Virus record (IMG/VR): IMGVR_UViG_3300042691_049879
Location: 1-64,000 of that record
Strand: one strand, 5' to 3'
DNA: 64,000 nt
DNA from: a virus
Part shown: positions 8,681-18,500 of the stretch, piece by piece
Position numbering within the stretch: position 1 is the stretch's first letter
Layout: every line of letters begins with the position of its first letter
Notes under the pieces: model-generated
Databases searched by the model: none
What the model saw: the letters and a program-made list of their open reading frames with translations, nothing else
What the model was told of the DNA's origin: nothing
Translations under genes and position numbers: made by a program

Positions 8681-8733
8681 AATATTAATTATTTATTATG
8701 CAATATAAGAAAAAAAAACAGAAAATTAAAGAG

Positions 8734-9957
8734 TTATATTAAAGATAAAAATCTTTCATAATTTGCCTTATCTATTTCAAAGCCAAGCTCTTTTCCTTGA
8801 ATTGGAATTTGCCCAGATTCAATTTTATTTTGTACTTCTGGTAAATCTTTTATTTTTAATTTATCAAAATTATATAATGATTTCGCTATATTTTTATCGA
8901 TTTTATTTATTTCAGACCAAATAATAAAATCTTTTTCATCAACAGAGTCTTTAATTGACTCTTTTGCTGTTAAAAGTTTTGAAAAAGAATTTATGTCAAT
9001 TAAATATGATTCTGATTTTTTAAAATCTGTAAATAACTTTAAAAAATCTAATAAAAATTTAATAGCTCTTTTTTCTTCATTATTATATTTCATTTCAGTC
9101 AATGTTGATACTACCGATTCAACATTATTGTTTTTAAGAATAAAAGAAACTACAAGAATAGGATTTTTACTACTTATAAAATTAGTGTTTATATTTAATT
9201 TTGGAAACATTCTTTTCATTATCCCAAAATTGTATAAGTCATTTAAAAAAACTTTTGGTTCTTTTGATTTTTTTAATCCAGCATAAAACTCATCTCTAAT
9301 TCTTTCACTTGAAACGCCTGGCATTTCACTGTATTTTAAAATCGCTTTTTTTGTTTTATCATCCAAGTCTCCACCAGTAATATTTTTAAATCTAATAGCT
9401 CTCATTATTCTAAGCCTATCTTCATAAAATCTTTCTTCTGGTTCGCCTACAGTTTTTATTGTGCCAGTTAATAAATCATCAACCCCACCATGAAAATCTA
9501 TGATTTTATTTTCATCAACATCATAATATAAAGCATTTATAGTTAAATCTCTTCTATTGGCATCTTGTTCTATGGTTGAATGCTTAACTTCAGTCGGCCT
9601 TCTACCACTTCCATCATAACTTTCAGACCTAAAAGTTGCTATTTCAACTTCTTCACCATTTATAATAGCAGATACAACGCCAAATGCTTCTCCTTTAGGG
9701 AAATTGTCTATATTGTTTTTATTTAATATGTCAACAACTTCTTCTGGTGTTGCTTCAGTTGCTACATCATAATCTTTTGGCGTCTTTTTTTGTAAAGAAT
9801 CTCTTACTGCGCCTCCAACAACATAAATTTTATAGCCAGAGTCTTTAAAAGCATTATTCAAAACTTCAATTTCATATGGCAGGTCCATCTTAAAAGAAAT
9901 CTCTTTAGTTTCTTTTAAGATTCCAGATAAAAACATATTTCTTCTAACGTTATTCAT
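8734..9957 (-). CDS. cca: CCA-adding tRNA nucleotidyltransferase, 407 aa
   Basis: Adds or repairs the 3' CCA of tRNAs from CTP and ATP. Class II motifs are present: YVVGGAVRDSL (45-54), the metal-binding DYD in KDYDVATEATPEEV (61-74), RRDLTINAL, DFHGGVDDL and the RRxxRxxRF-type neck EDRLRIMRAIRF. The family also includes poly(A) polymerases. The tRNA setting favours CCA addition, because most tRNAs in this window do not encode CCA. -7-like TAAATTTG lies only a few bases upstream of the ATG, so the mRNA may be nearly leaderless. Confidence 0.85.
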   Translation of the reverse strand: MNNVRRNMFLSGILKETKEISFKMDLPYEIEVLNNAFKDSGYKIYVVGGAVRDSLQKKTPKDYDVATEATPEEVVDILNKNNIDNFPKGEAFGVVSAIINGEEVEIATFRSESYDGSGRRPTEVKHSTIEQDANRRDLTINALYYDVDENKIIDFHGGVDDLLTGTIKTVGEPEERFYEDRLRIMRAIRFKNITGGDLDDKTKKAILKYSEMPGVSSERIRDEFYAGLKKSKEPKVFLNDLYNFGIMKRMFPKLNINTNFISSKNPILVVSFILKNNNVESVVSTLTEMKYNNEEKRAIKFLLDFLKLFTDFKKSESYLIDINSFSKLLTAKESIKDSVDEKDFIIWSEINKIDKNIAKSLYNFDKLKIKDLPEVQNKIESGQIPIQGKELGFEIDKANYERFLSLI

Positions 9958-9975
9958 ATTGCAAATTTAAAAAAA

Positions 9976-10000
9976 AAGACTCAACTTTTGCTGAGTCTTT
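9976..10000. terminator. bidirectional terminator
   Basis: AAAGACTCA and TGAGTCTTT arms around an 8-base loop, with A and T runs on the two sides. It lies between the cca gene and the 607-aa gene. Confidence 0.65.
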
Positions 10001-10019
10001 ATAAAAAAATTAATTTTTA

Positions 10020-11843
10020 TTATTTTGAAGCATTTGGATTTGGAACAAAAACCATAGAATTTAAATCTAAAATAAATTTCTTACTTTCATTTAAGAAATC
10101 TTTTTCATAAAACTTTTGTTTAATCCCAAAAATACTTCCAGGCTTTTCTACCTCAATAGTGTTTTCTTTCTTTGATTCGTTTAAAGTGTAATCTTTTGAC
10201 TCATTTACTAAACTTACTTTTTCTTCAAAGAAAGAATTGTAATCATCTATATTATCTAATACAGAACTCATTTCTTCAGCTTCTTTTATGGTCTCAAATT
10301 TACTGAAAGTAGATAGTTTTTTCCATCTTTCTTGTTCATATTCTTGACTAGTCTTTTCAGTAACTATATAACGCTTATTTATGCCTTTAACTTCATTTTC
10401 TGTAAGAGATGAAAATCTTCTTTTTCTAAGTCTTTCTATTCTGTCAGCTTCGCTTTCATTAAGACCCATTCTTTTCATTTTATCATGGTCTTTACCAACA
10501 GTTCTTTCAAGTTCTTCTTTGCTGTTAGGCTCAACGAAAGGCATCCCTTGTGGGTGATAGTTAGGGTCAACTTTTACAACTTGAGTATAAGGCTTGCTTG
10601 CTTGTACTTTTCTTTCCTCTGGAATTATATTCCAATTTTTATCTACTTTAGGTCTGGAAGTTTGTGCTTTAGAATAAGGAGTTTTTTCAAATGATTTCTT
10701 TCTTGATTCGCTTAAAGTTTCTCCTTCCTCATAAATAGGATGATTTACTGGAATATTGTATGGTGCGCCAACATCAGACTTTTTGCCTCCCTTAGATTTA
10801 TTTGCAAACTTTCTTGAAACATTTTTTGCAAACCATTTTGTTAAGTAAGAACCAGCACCAGCTCCGCCAGGGCCAGACATAGTAATTTCTTCAATAGTTT
10901 CTTTTTTTAATGAATTAAAGAAATCCTTTTTTTCTGCATCTGTTAAATCTGAAACATCTCCATCTTTAGCTCCATATTCATCTTCAAGTCTTTTTTTGAA
11001 TTCTTTAGCTTCTTCTACGCCAAATTCCTTAATCATTTCTTCAAAATTAATTTCTTCATCATCAAACAAAAGATTAACATCATCTTTTCCGTCTAATGGC
11101 AAAGTGTTTAATTTTTTAACTGCAGGAATATTTTCTTCCTCATCATCAGAAAGTCTTTCAAAACCTTCATTTTCGTTTATTTTCCCTTTTGAAAAGTCTA
11201 AATCATCTTCAAAAAGACTTTTAAGTGTTAATTTTTTCATATTTAAATTTTCAACAATTGATGTAGTACTTTCTTCGAATCTATCTTCGACTCCAAGTTT
11301 AGTGTTTGTTAAATAACCAACTTCTCTTTCTGCAGCGTCTGTAAGTTCATCTTTTAAAACCTTATCTGCATCTTTTAAAGGTACTGATATTTTTTTTCTT
11401 ACCATAAAAGTTTTTCCTTCATCATCAACTCCTCTAAAAAATCCTGCTTCAGGACTTCTATATTGAATATGGAGAATTTTTCCTTTTATTTCAAAGTCAA
11501 GTTGTGACTCAACTCTTTTTGTGCCAATTATTATTTGTTTTTCAAAAGTTCCATTACCATGGCCATGACTCATATTTAATGAGCTACTAAACTTTCTAGG
11601 TCTAGCCGTTATAATTACATTATACTGATTTTCTTCAACTCCAGTTCCATAAGTTGTTCCGTCTCCATAAACTCCAGCTACTTTATTATTTTTTTCATAT
11701 CCAAGATTTTCAATTACTTTTTCTGTAGTTGTTCTAAGCAATTCTTTTATCTTCTCAAAAGTATCATGAGTATTTGATTCTAGACCTGAAAAATCTTTGT
11801 TAGATTTTTCTTCACCATTTTTTATATCTTCCATATCGGCCAT
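10020..11843 (-). CDS. probable virion structural protein, 607 aa
   Basis: Not assigned to a known family. It starts ADMEDIKNGEEKSNKDF. Residues 60-180 are beta-rich (GVYGDGTTYGTGVEEN, VSVP-type strands). The rest is low-complexity, charged and helical. It contains the leader-like segment TLKSLFEDDLDF and several LNES/VNES steps (LNESEADRIE, LNESKK) that fit a prohead-protease L-x-E rule. A TATATTTATATTAAAAA motif, like that before other suspected late genes, precedes the gene. Confidence 0.5.
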   Translation of the reverse strand: MADMEDIKNGEEKSNKDFSGLESNTHDTFEKIKELLRTTTEKVIENLGYEKNNKVAGVYGDGTTYGTGVEENQYNVIITARPRKFSSSLNMSHGHGNGTFEKQIIIGTKRVESQLDFEIKGKILHIQYRSPEAGFFRGVDDEGKTFMVRKKISVPLKDADKVLKDELTDAAEREVGYLTNTKLGVEDRFEESTTSIVENLNMKKLTLKSLFEDDLDFSKGKINENEGFERLSDDEEENIPAVKKLNTLPLDGKDDVNLLFDDEEINFEEMIKEFGVEEAKEFKKRLEDEYGAKDGDVSDLTDAEKKDFFNSLKKETIEEITMSGPGGAGAGSYLTKWFAKNVSRKFANKSKGGKKSDVGAPYNIPVNHPIYEEGETLSESRKKSFEKTPYSKAQTSRPKVDKNWNIIPEERKVQASKPYTQVVKVDPNYHPQGMPFVEPNSKEELERTVGKDHDKMKRMGLNESEADRIERLRKRRFSSLTENEVKGINKRYIVTEKTSQEYEQERWKKLSTFSKFETIKEAEEMSSVLDNIDDYNSFFEEKVSLVNESKDYTLNESKKENTIEVEKPGSIFGIKQKFYEKDFLNESKKFILDLNSMVFVPNPNASK

Positions 11844-11920
11844 AATATATTAACCTTTATAATATTTTTAATATAAATATACTTAAAAATTAAAAAACTA
11901 ATATTAATAAAAATAAAAAA

Positions 11921-11937
11921 ACCCACCTAAAGCGGGT
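11921..11937 (-). terminator. minus-strand terminator
   Basis: On the minus strand ACCCGC-TTTAG-GTGGGT is followed by a T run. It is placed directly after the stop of the 82-aa gene. Confidence 0.6.
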
Positions 11938-11942
11938 CTTTT

Positions 11943-12191
11943 TTAAAGATTTTTTTTGATTATTTTCCAGTCTTGTTCATTTTTTATTGGAATGCCAGGA
12001 TTATCTTGATATATTTTACCATCATATTCATATCCTTGAAACCTTCTTTTTATTACTTTTTCTATTTTTCCACTAATAGGATTTTTTATTGTATAACTAT
12101 AATCCACATATTTTCTTTTAGAAAAAAGCCAAAATTTATAGTTCCAAATTGCATTTTTTATATAAAATTTTATTTTTTTAAAGAAAGACAT
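11943..12191 (-). CDS. small basic orphan protein, 82 aa
   Basis: Not recognised. Very rich in lysine and aromatic residues, with a predicted amphipathic N-terminal helix (FFKKIKFYIKNAIWNYKFW) that could lie on a membrane. The C-terminus (RRFQGYEYDGKIYQDNPGIP) is beta-like. It follows 12195-12434 by 3 bases and the two are probably co-translated. Confidence 0.5.
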   Translation of the reverse strand: MSFFKKIKFYIKNAIWNYKFWLFSKRKYVDYSYTIKNPISGKIEKVIKRRFQGYEYDGKIYQDNPGIPIKNEQDWKIIKKNL

Positions 12192-12194
12192 ATT

Positions 12195-12434
12195 TTAAAA
12201 AGGTAATATTACATTTATTTTTGAAAAAATTAAAATTGAAGAAAATGATATTGTAGATAAAATAATTATACCAATTATAAAAATTATTCCATTTACTAAG
12301 ATTCTTTCAGCTAAAGAAGTGTTTTTAAACTCTATATCTTTATTAAATAATTTATATTCTTGAAATAAAAGTCTCCCAAAAAATAAAGAAGCAATTATTA
12401 ATACTCCAAGTATTATTTTTAATAAAATTTCCAT
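12195..12434 (-). CDS. small membrane protein with two TM segments, 79 aa
   Basis: Two hydrophobic helices (LLKIILGVLIIASLFFGRLL, about 3-22, and IIFIIGIIILSTISFSSILI, about 50-69) flank a short charged loop. The topology resembles small phage holins and other small membrane proteins; no family is recognised. It sits in a tight minus-strand run of short genes. Confidence 0.5.
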   Translation of the reverse strand: MEILLKIILGVLIIASLFFGRLLFQEYKLFNKDIEFKNTSLAERILVNGIIFIIGIIILSTISFSSILIFSKINVILPF

Positions 12435-12438
12435 GCTA

Positions 12439-12690
12439 TTATTGATTATCGGTTATATCTTGTGAATTTGGTGTTAATATCATCCCTTCAATCATATTCA
12501 TCATTGAATTAGAATGTTCTAAATCCTCGAGTATTTTAATAACTTCTTCTGTAATTGAATTGTGTTCACCAACTCCAACTGGTCTATTCAAATAAATTTC
12601 TAAATCTGCAATTGCTTTATCTTTTTTTGCTTGATAATGGCTTTTTACGGCTCTAATTTGATTGTTCATTTGCACTTTTACATCTTCCAT
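12439..12690 (-). CDS. small helical orphan protein, 83 aa
   Basis: Not recognised. The N-terminal half is a charged helix (VQMNNQIRAVKSHYQAKKDK), probably a coiled coil; the rest is acidic. First gene of the three-gene minus-strand unit ending at 11943. Confidence 0.5.
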   Translation of the reverse strand: MEDVKVQMNNQIRAVKSHYQAKKDKAIADLEIYLNRPVGVGEHNSITEEVIKILEDLEHSNSMMNMIEGMILTPNSQDITDNQ

Positions 12691-12743
12691 AATTTCTTGT
12701 TTTTATTTTAAAAGTATGTTTTTTTTTAAAAAAGTAAATAAAA

Positions 12744-12765
12744 AAAGGTGGAAAAACCACCTTTT
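12744..12765. terminator. bidirectional terminator
   Basis: AAAGGTGG-AAAAA-CCACCTTT, an 8-bp stem directly after the stop of 12769-13326. Confidence 0.7.
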
Positions 12766-12768
12766 ATT

Positions 12769-13326
12769 TTATTTGTTTTTCTTATTTAATTCCCTTTCCT
12801 CTTTTTTTCTCTCTTTTCTTTCATCCATGATTCTTTGGCAAGCCAAGTCAACCATCTCTGAACTGTCTAATACAGTTTCTGCACCATAATAACGCAAGTT
12901 ATCGTTAAACTCTCTTGTGTCTGGTGTTTTTTTGCCTAGAGAAGGATTGTCCATAGTTCCCATATCAATTCCGCATAAAGACTTATCTAATTGAATAATT
13001 TTATTTGAATCATCTAAATCTTTCCAGACATCATAAAATACAGTAATAATGTAATCATAATCATCATTTACCATTTTTTCAATGTCTGACCTTTTAATTA
13101 GTGAAGTTAAAACAAACCTTCCACCTTCTTTTCTTGGGTTTTTTGTACAATAAAGAAACTTAATTCTTTCTGGTTCTATATCAGCATTATGAGTTGTGGT
13201 GTCTTTAATGTGTTCAGCAATAACCATTAACTCATCGTCTGCATCCATGTAGCCTTCAAAGTCTGCTGGCAATACAGGTGTCGTTGGGAAATTGTGATTT
13301 GTTGTTTCAATTGTTGTCTCTGACAT
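12769..13326 (-). CDS. orphan protein, 185 aa
   Basis: Not recognised. An acidic globular region (residues 20-150, with LYCTKNPRKEGGRFVLTSL and DYDYIITVFYDVWKDL) is followed by a strongly charged helical tail (ERKKEERELNKK). There are no catalytic motifs. It has its own terminator immediately downstream. Confidence 0.55.
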   Translation of the reverse strand: MSETTIETTNHNFPTTPVLPADFEGYMDADDELMVIAEHIKDTTTHNADIEPERIKFLYCTKNPRKEGGRFVLTSLIKRSDIEKMVNDDYDYIITVFYDVWKDLDDSNKIIQLDKSLCGIDMGTMDNPSLGKKTPDTREFNDNLRYYGAETVLDSSEMVDLACQRIMDERKERKKEERELNKKNK

Positions 13327-13391
13327 ATACTTATATTTAAAAGTTACATATTAATATGTCAAAGTTAAAGAAAAAAAAATAAAAATAAAAA

Positions 13392-13907
13392 TTATTTGTG
13401 AATTCTTGTGTTATTTGTATCCATAAGAGTTTTGGTTCTAATTCCAGATGCTCCTCTTACTGTTTTGCTTGTATTGTTGCTACTATTTCTTTGTTTTAAC
13501 TTTTTTTCGCACCAAGCTCTAGCAGCATCACCTCCCCATAAACCCCAAATTTGCATGATTCCAGAGTTTTCTATTGTTTTGCCACTTATTTTTTCTTTTT
13601 TGTATTCTTCTTCTCTATTATCAAAGAAAGCTTTCATTCTTTTTAATTGAGAATGACTAAAAGGCTCTTTTTTTATTATTGAATTAGCCTTACTTTTACC
13701 AGAGCCTTCATTAGGATTAGAAACGTCTTTTGTTAAATCATTTTTGTTAACGGCATTTAAGGCTTCCTGTGCAGTATGTATCATTCCTTCTTCTGGTTCA
13801 AAGCTGCCATCATATCTATATCTGAAATCTTCTTCTAATTGAAATAAGTTTTCTTGTAAAAACATTTCATTTATTATATTTCTTATAATAATTCTTACAG
13901 ATTTCAT
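13392..13907 (-). CDS. suspected head-packaged protein, 171 aa
   Basis: The first 20 residues (VRIIIRNIINEMFLQEN) match the class I leader pattern shared by many proteins here: a basic amphipathic helix ending in an L/I-x-E step. The rest includes FSHSQLKRMKAFFDN and GIMQIWGLWGGDAARAWCEK, a segment similar to tryptophan/glycine-rich regions of phage structural proteins. The gene is followed within 12 bases upstream by 13920-14447, and the three genes 13392-14974 form a minus-strand run. Function is inferred from the leader only. Confidence 0.5.
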   Translation of the reverse strand: MKSVRIIIRNIINEMFLQENLFQLEEDFRYRYDGSFEPEEGMIHTAQEALNAVNKNDLTKDVSNPNEGSGKSKANSIIKKEPFSHSQLKRMKAFFDNREEEYKKEKISGKTIENSGIMQIWGLWGGDAARAWCEKKLKQRNSSNNTSKTVRGASGIRTKTLMDTNNTRIHK

Positions 13908-13919
13908 GAATATAAATTA

Positions 13920-14447
13920 TTAGCCTAAAGAAGTATTTAAATCTCCTCCTATTATTTTTATCATTGCAGTTTTAATATCAACTGCACTTTTTGAGTCAAA
14001 CCCTAAATTGTTTAAAATCCAATTTACCTCTTCGTAAAAACTCATATTATTAATAGGAGTTCCAGATTCAATAGCTCTTTTTATTGCAATCTCTAAAGCT
14101 TCTTCTGGTTTTATATAAGAGAAAGATGTGTTTTTTGCTGCGTCAGCTATTGTAGGAAGGAAAGTGTTAACAGTTTGACCTTGACCAGCCTGACTAATTC
14201 CCATAAAAGGAATTCCATCATTTCCATGTTCTTTCAAAACATTTCTGTGAGAAGTTAATTTCTTAAGTCTATCAGTTTCTTCCTTTAATTTGTTTTCATT
14301 AATATTTTTTACTTCTTTATCTTTTATGAATTCGCCTCTTTTTTGAAATGTTTCATTCAATTGTTTCATTCTTTCAAGCTGAGAATCTTTTTTATTGTTA
14401 TTCTCTTCATTAGAATCGAAATCAAATATATCTTTTATTTTGTACAT
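13920..14447 (-). CDS. suspected virion protein, 175 aa
   Basis: Not recognised. The first half is a charged helix (KKDSQLERMKQLNETFQKRG), with LNE and INENKLKEE steps fitting L-x-E cleavage. The second half is globular and less charged. The upstream sequence TATTTATATAAAAAC closely matches that before the holin-like gene at 33033 and suggests shared late transcription. Confidence 0.45.
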   Translation of the reverse strand: MYKIKDIFDFDSNEENNNKKDSQLERMKQLNETFQKRGEFIKDKEVKNINENKLKEETDRLKKLTSHRNVLKEHGNDGIPFMGISQAGQGQTVNTFLPTIADAAKNTSFSYIKPEEALEIAIKRAIESGTPINNMSFYEEVNWILNNLGFDSKSAVDIKTAMIKIIGGDLNTSLG

Positions 14448-14488
14448 ATCTTTTTGTTTTTATATAAATAATTTAATATTTTTTTTAA

Positions 14489-14974
14489 TTACCAAGTTAT
14501 AACGCCAAGACCCAAATCTCCGTAATATCTTTTACTTTTTGCTATAGTTTGTCTAATTGCTTTATCTGAATCGAATTTAGATTTACCAATCATTGAATTA
14601 TTTGAATTATTTGGCATGTCATCATCTGACATTATATCTCCATATTCATCCACTATTTCTTCTAACGTATCAGTTTCTAATTCTTCTTCTGGTTTTGATT
14701 TAGAGATAAATTCTTTAACAAAATCAACCATCCCAGAGTTTTCTGAGTTATTATTCATCCAATTGCTTACACAATCATTCTTAACTGACAATTTCATATC
14801 TCTACCATCTGTTGTAGTAAAGTCGATTACAAACTTATTTTTGCCAATATTCATATTTGCATTTGCAACAGAACCTATAATGTCTGGCGCTAGATAAAAG
14901 AAATCTTCATTTCTTTCTTGAAAACTTTCAAATAATAAATTTCTTAAAAGCTGTTTACCTTTATACATATTCAA
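14489..14974 (-). CDS. suspected head-packaged protein, 161 aa
   Basis: The leader MYKGKQLLRNLLFESFQERN follows the basic-helix plus LLxE pattern. A beta-rich region (VIDFTTTDGRDMKLSVKND) is followed by an acidic stretch and a basic C-terminus (AIRQTIAKSKRYYGDLGLG). ATAATATTTATTTAATATAA lies about 20 bases upstream, like the suspected late promoters. No enzyme motif seen. Confidence 0.45.
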   Translation of the reverse strand: MNMYKGKQLLRNLLFESFQERNEDFFYLAPDIIGSVANANMNIGKNKFVIDFTTTDGRDMKLSVKNDCVSNWMNNNSENSGMVDFVKEFISKSKPEEELETDTLEEIVDEYGDIMSDDDMPNNSNNSMIGKSKFDSDKAIRQTIAKSKRYYGDLGLGVITW

Positions 14975-15004
14975 TATATTATATTAAATAAATATTATAG
15001 CTTT

Positions 15005-15442
15005 TTATAAATTGATTAAATTTTTCCAGTTATTAATTAAATTTGGATGAATAGAAAATTTTAAATGAGATAACTTATCATCTTCGAATGCTATTTGTGT
15101 TTTTATTGTTGGGTAATAAAAATTATGTTGTTTTGTGTTGTTTTGATAATAACTTGGATACTTTTTTTCTACTTTATCATATTGCCTTTCGCTTTTTATC
15201 ACTTCTGATTCTTTTTGGACAACACTTATCCAACTTTCTCCACATTCAAACCTATGCACTACTTTTATCGGTTCATTATATTTTATAACATGCCTATATT
15301 TCCCGTTTTCCTCTATCTTGGTTACAGAATAATCTTTTATTAAACAATAACACATTAAATAATCTTTATAGCAATCATAAGTGTCATATTTTTCAAAATA
15401 TCTTTCCAGATAACCTTCTTTATTATATTCAAAATAATACAT
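15005..15442 (-). CDS. orphan protein, 145 aa
   Basis: Not recognised. Rich in tyrosine, lysine and cysteine (YDTYDCYKDYLMCYC). It shares an opening (EYNKEGYLE) and closing pattern (NLINNWKNL) with 1508-1942, so the two may be paralogues. It is transcribed away from the tail-fibre gene. Confidence 0.5.
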   Translation of the reverse strand: MYYFEYNKEGYLERYFEKYDTYDCYKDYLMCYCLIKDYSVTKIEENGKYRHVIKYNEPIKVVHRFECGESWISVVQKESEVIKSERQYDKVEKKYPSYYQNNTKQHNFYYPTIKTQIAFEDDKLSHLKFSIHPNLINNWKNLINL

Positions 15443-15530
15443 AACACAAATTAACTGAAAAAAAAGATACTTGTAAATGATAAAAGTTTTTGATTTCTAT
15501 TTATTTAAAACAATAAAATAGAGATAAAAA

Positions 15531-18500
15531 ATGCCATTTTCTGCAGTTACATTAATAGACGTTGAAGGATATCATAGTCCTAATGAAGGAAGAGTTATAA
15601 TAAATGATAACTTTAAAAAATTATTTAGTGGAGTTAGCGATAGTCTTTCTTCTATAACTACAAGTGATATATATGCAACTAGCTTATCTGCTGGGACTAT
15701 ATATTCTGGCTCAACAAATTTATATGATATTTTCTTAACTACAGCAGACGGGAATGATGTAACAAGAGTACAAGCAGGAACAAATATAACAACTGGTGGT
15801 ACAGGCAACTTACCAATAGTAAATCTTGCAGATGATATTTCATTAAATTCAATAAGTGCTAATACAATTTCTGGCTCTAGCTTTTTTGTTGGTTCAACAA
15901 CGTTATCAAATTATTTAACTGGTAATTCTGTTTTTGTTTCTGGCTCATCTGGGAATTATTCAATTAAAGCAAATAATGATAGTCTTATTGATGCGACAGG
16001 AAATTATTCTTATGCTCAAGGATATTCAACTTCAGCGGTAGGGGATTACTCACATGCTGAAGGAGGTACAAGTACTTCATTAGGAAGTTTTTCTCATTCA
16101 GAAGGCTTATCAACAACAGCAAACGGAACTGCGTCTCATTCTGAAGGAACTTATACAACAGCTATAGGTTCATATTCTCATTCTGAAGGAGACTCTACTA
16201 CTGCTTCAGGATTGCGTTCACATGCAGAAGGCGGCTTTACAACTTCTACTGGTAATTCTTCACATTCCGAAGGTTGGTACACAACTGCATTTGGTAATTA
16301 TTCACATACAGAAGGTAGGTCTACTGTTTCAGTTGGTGAGTCGGCTCATGCAGAAGGAGAATCTACAATAGCTTCAGGTGACACTTCACATGCAGAAGGA
16401 CTATCAACAACCTCAATAGGTCAGCGTTCGCATGCAGAGGGATATGGCTCTGTAGCTATTGGTATTGTTTCACACGCTGAAGGAAGTAGTACGTCAGCTA
16501 TAGGGTCTGCTTCTCATGCAGAGGGTGAAGGCACGTTTGCTATTGGTGATTTTTCACATGCAGAAGGTGGTTATACAACGTCAGTTGACAGTTTTTCGCA
16601 TTCAGAAGGTCAGGGTACAATTGCATCTGGTAATAGTTCTCACGCTGAAGGCTATGCCACTACAGCTTTTGGAAACTATTCACATGCAGAAGGGGAATAT
16701 ACAGTTGCTAAAGGTTATTCAACACATGCAGAAGGAGGTTATACAACTGCATATAATGATTATGCTCATGCTGAAGGTCTTAGTTCTTTTGCAATAGGAA
16801 CATATTCTCACGCAGAAGGCCAGGCAACAATTAGCTCTGGAGAGTCTTCACATGCAGAAGGTCGTCAAACTACATCTTTAGGAAATTATTCTCATACAGA
16901 AGGCTCATTTAATACGTCAATTGGTCAAGCTTCACACACTGAAGGTTCTGAAAATACTGCTAGTGGTATTTATTCACATGCTGAAGGATGGTATACTATT
17001 TCTGCGGCTGAAGCCACTCATACAGAAGGTATATATACGACGGCTAGTGGTGACTATAGTCATGCCGAAGGCGAATCAACTATAGCTTCTGGTGATTCAT
17101 CACATGCGCAAGGCCGTCTATCTGTAGCTGGTGGTGGAGTTAGTCATGCAGAAGGTTATAATACTAGAGCTATTGGAGACTATTCTCACTCAGGAGGTTA
17201 CAATTCAATTGCCTCAGGAGAAACATCTTTTATTCACTCTTTAAATTCTTTAGTTACAGGAGCTAGAAGTGTTGTTCTTGGAGGTCAAAATATTACAGGT
17301 ACAACTGCTGATACAGTTTATGTCCCAGGATTAAATATAAAAAATATAGGTTCTGGTTCATCAACAATAAATTTAGGTTTAGATTCAAATGGTAATGTTG
17401 TAACAGGAACAACAGCTTTATTAAGTAATTATCTACCATTATCTGGTGGTACAGTAACTGGTAATATTAATTTAAATAATGCAATTTTATCTGGCGTAGG
17501 AACATCAAATATATTTGATTTTAATTGGCTTGGGTTAGGGTATGTGGCCCTTGATAATGATAATGGTAATGGCGGTAAAGAATATTTATCGCTTGGGAAT
17601 GATAGCCTACAAGCTTTTGCAAAAGGTGGTGCCATATCAATTAGTATGGGCGGTCTTAATGATAATCTAACACTTTATTCTAATGATAGAATGGCGTTAG
17701 AATCTAATGAGAGTATTAGATTAATATCACCATTTACTGGTAGTACAGCTATCGCTAATTTACAAATTGACTCACTTGGAAATATTGTAACAGGAACAAC
17801 TAGTGTAGGTAGTTCGTCAATTTTTACAACAGGCTCAACTGGTACTTTTTCAATTAAAGCAATTAACGATTCAGGGCTTGACGCAACTGGTAATTATTCA
17901 TATGCTGAAGGTAACTCAAACACATCTATTGGAGAAAGTTCTCACTCAGAAGGTAGAAATAATTTTGCAATTGGGAATTATTCACATGCTGAAAATTATT
18001 TTACAGTTGCTTCTGGTCAGTCATCTCACGCCGAAGGTGAGGCTACAACTTCTTTTGGAACAATTTCACATGCAGAAGGTAGCTATTCTATAGCAATTGG
18101 TAACGTATCACACGCTGAAGGTAGTGGAACTATTGCAAATGGTAGTAATTCTCATTCTGAAGGAAGTAATACTATAGCATCTGGAAATACATCACATGCT
18201 GAAGGTAGAGAAACTACTACTTTTGGAGAATATTCACATTCAGAAGGGTCTTATACAACTGCAGTTGGAGGCGCATCTCATTCAGAAGGAGACAATACTA
18301 TTTCTATAGGTTCTGCATCACACGCAGAAGGTTCAAATACTAATTCAATAGGAACAAATTCACATTCTGAAGGATATTTAACAACTTCTAATGGAGCTCA
18401 ATCTCATGCTGAAGGTAGACAGACTACTGCTTTTGGAGACTATTCTCATTCTGAAGGGTTTGGAACTATAGCTTCTGGTAAGTCTTCACATGCTGAAGGT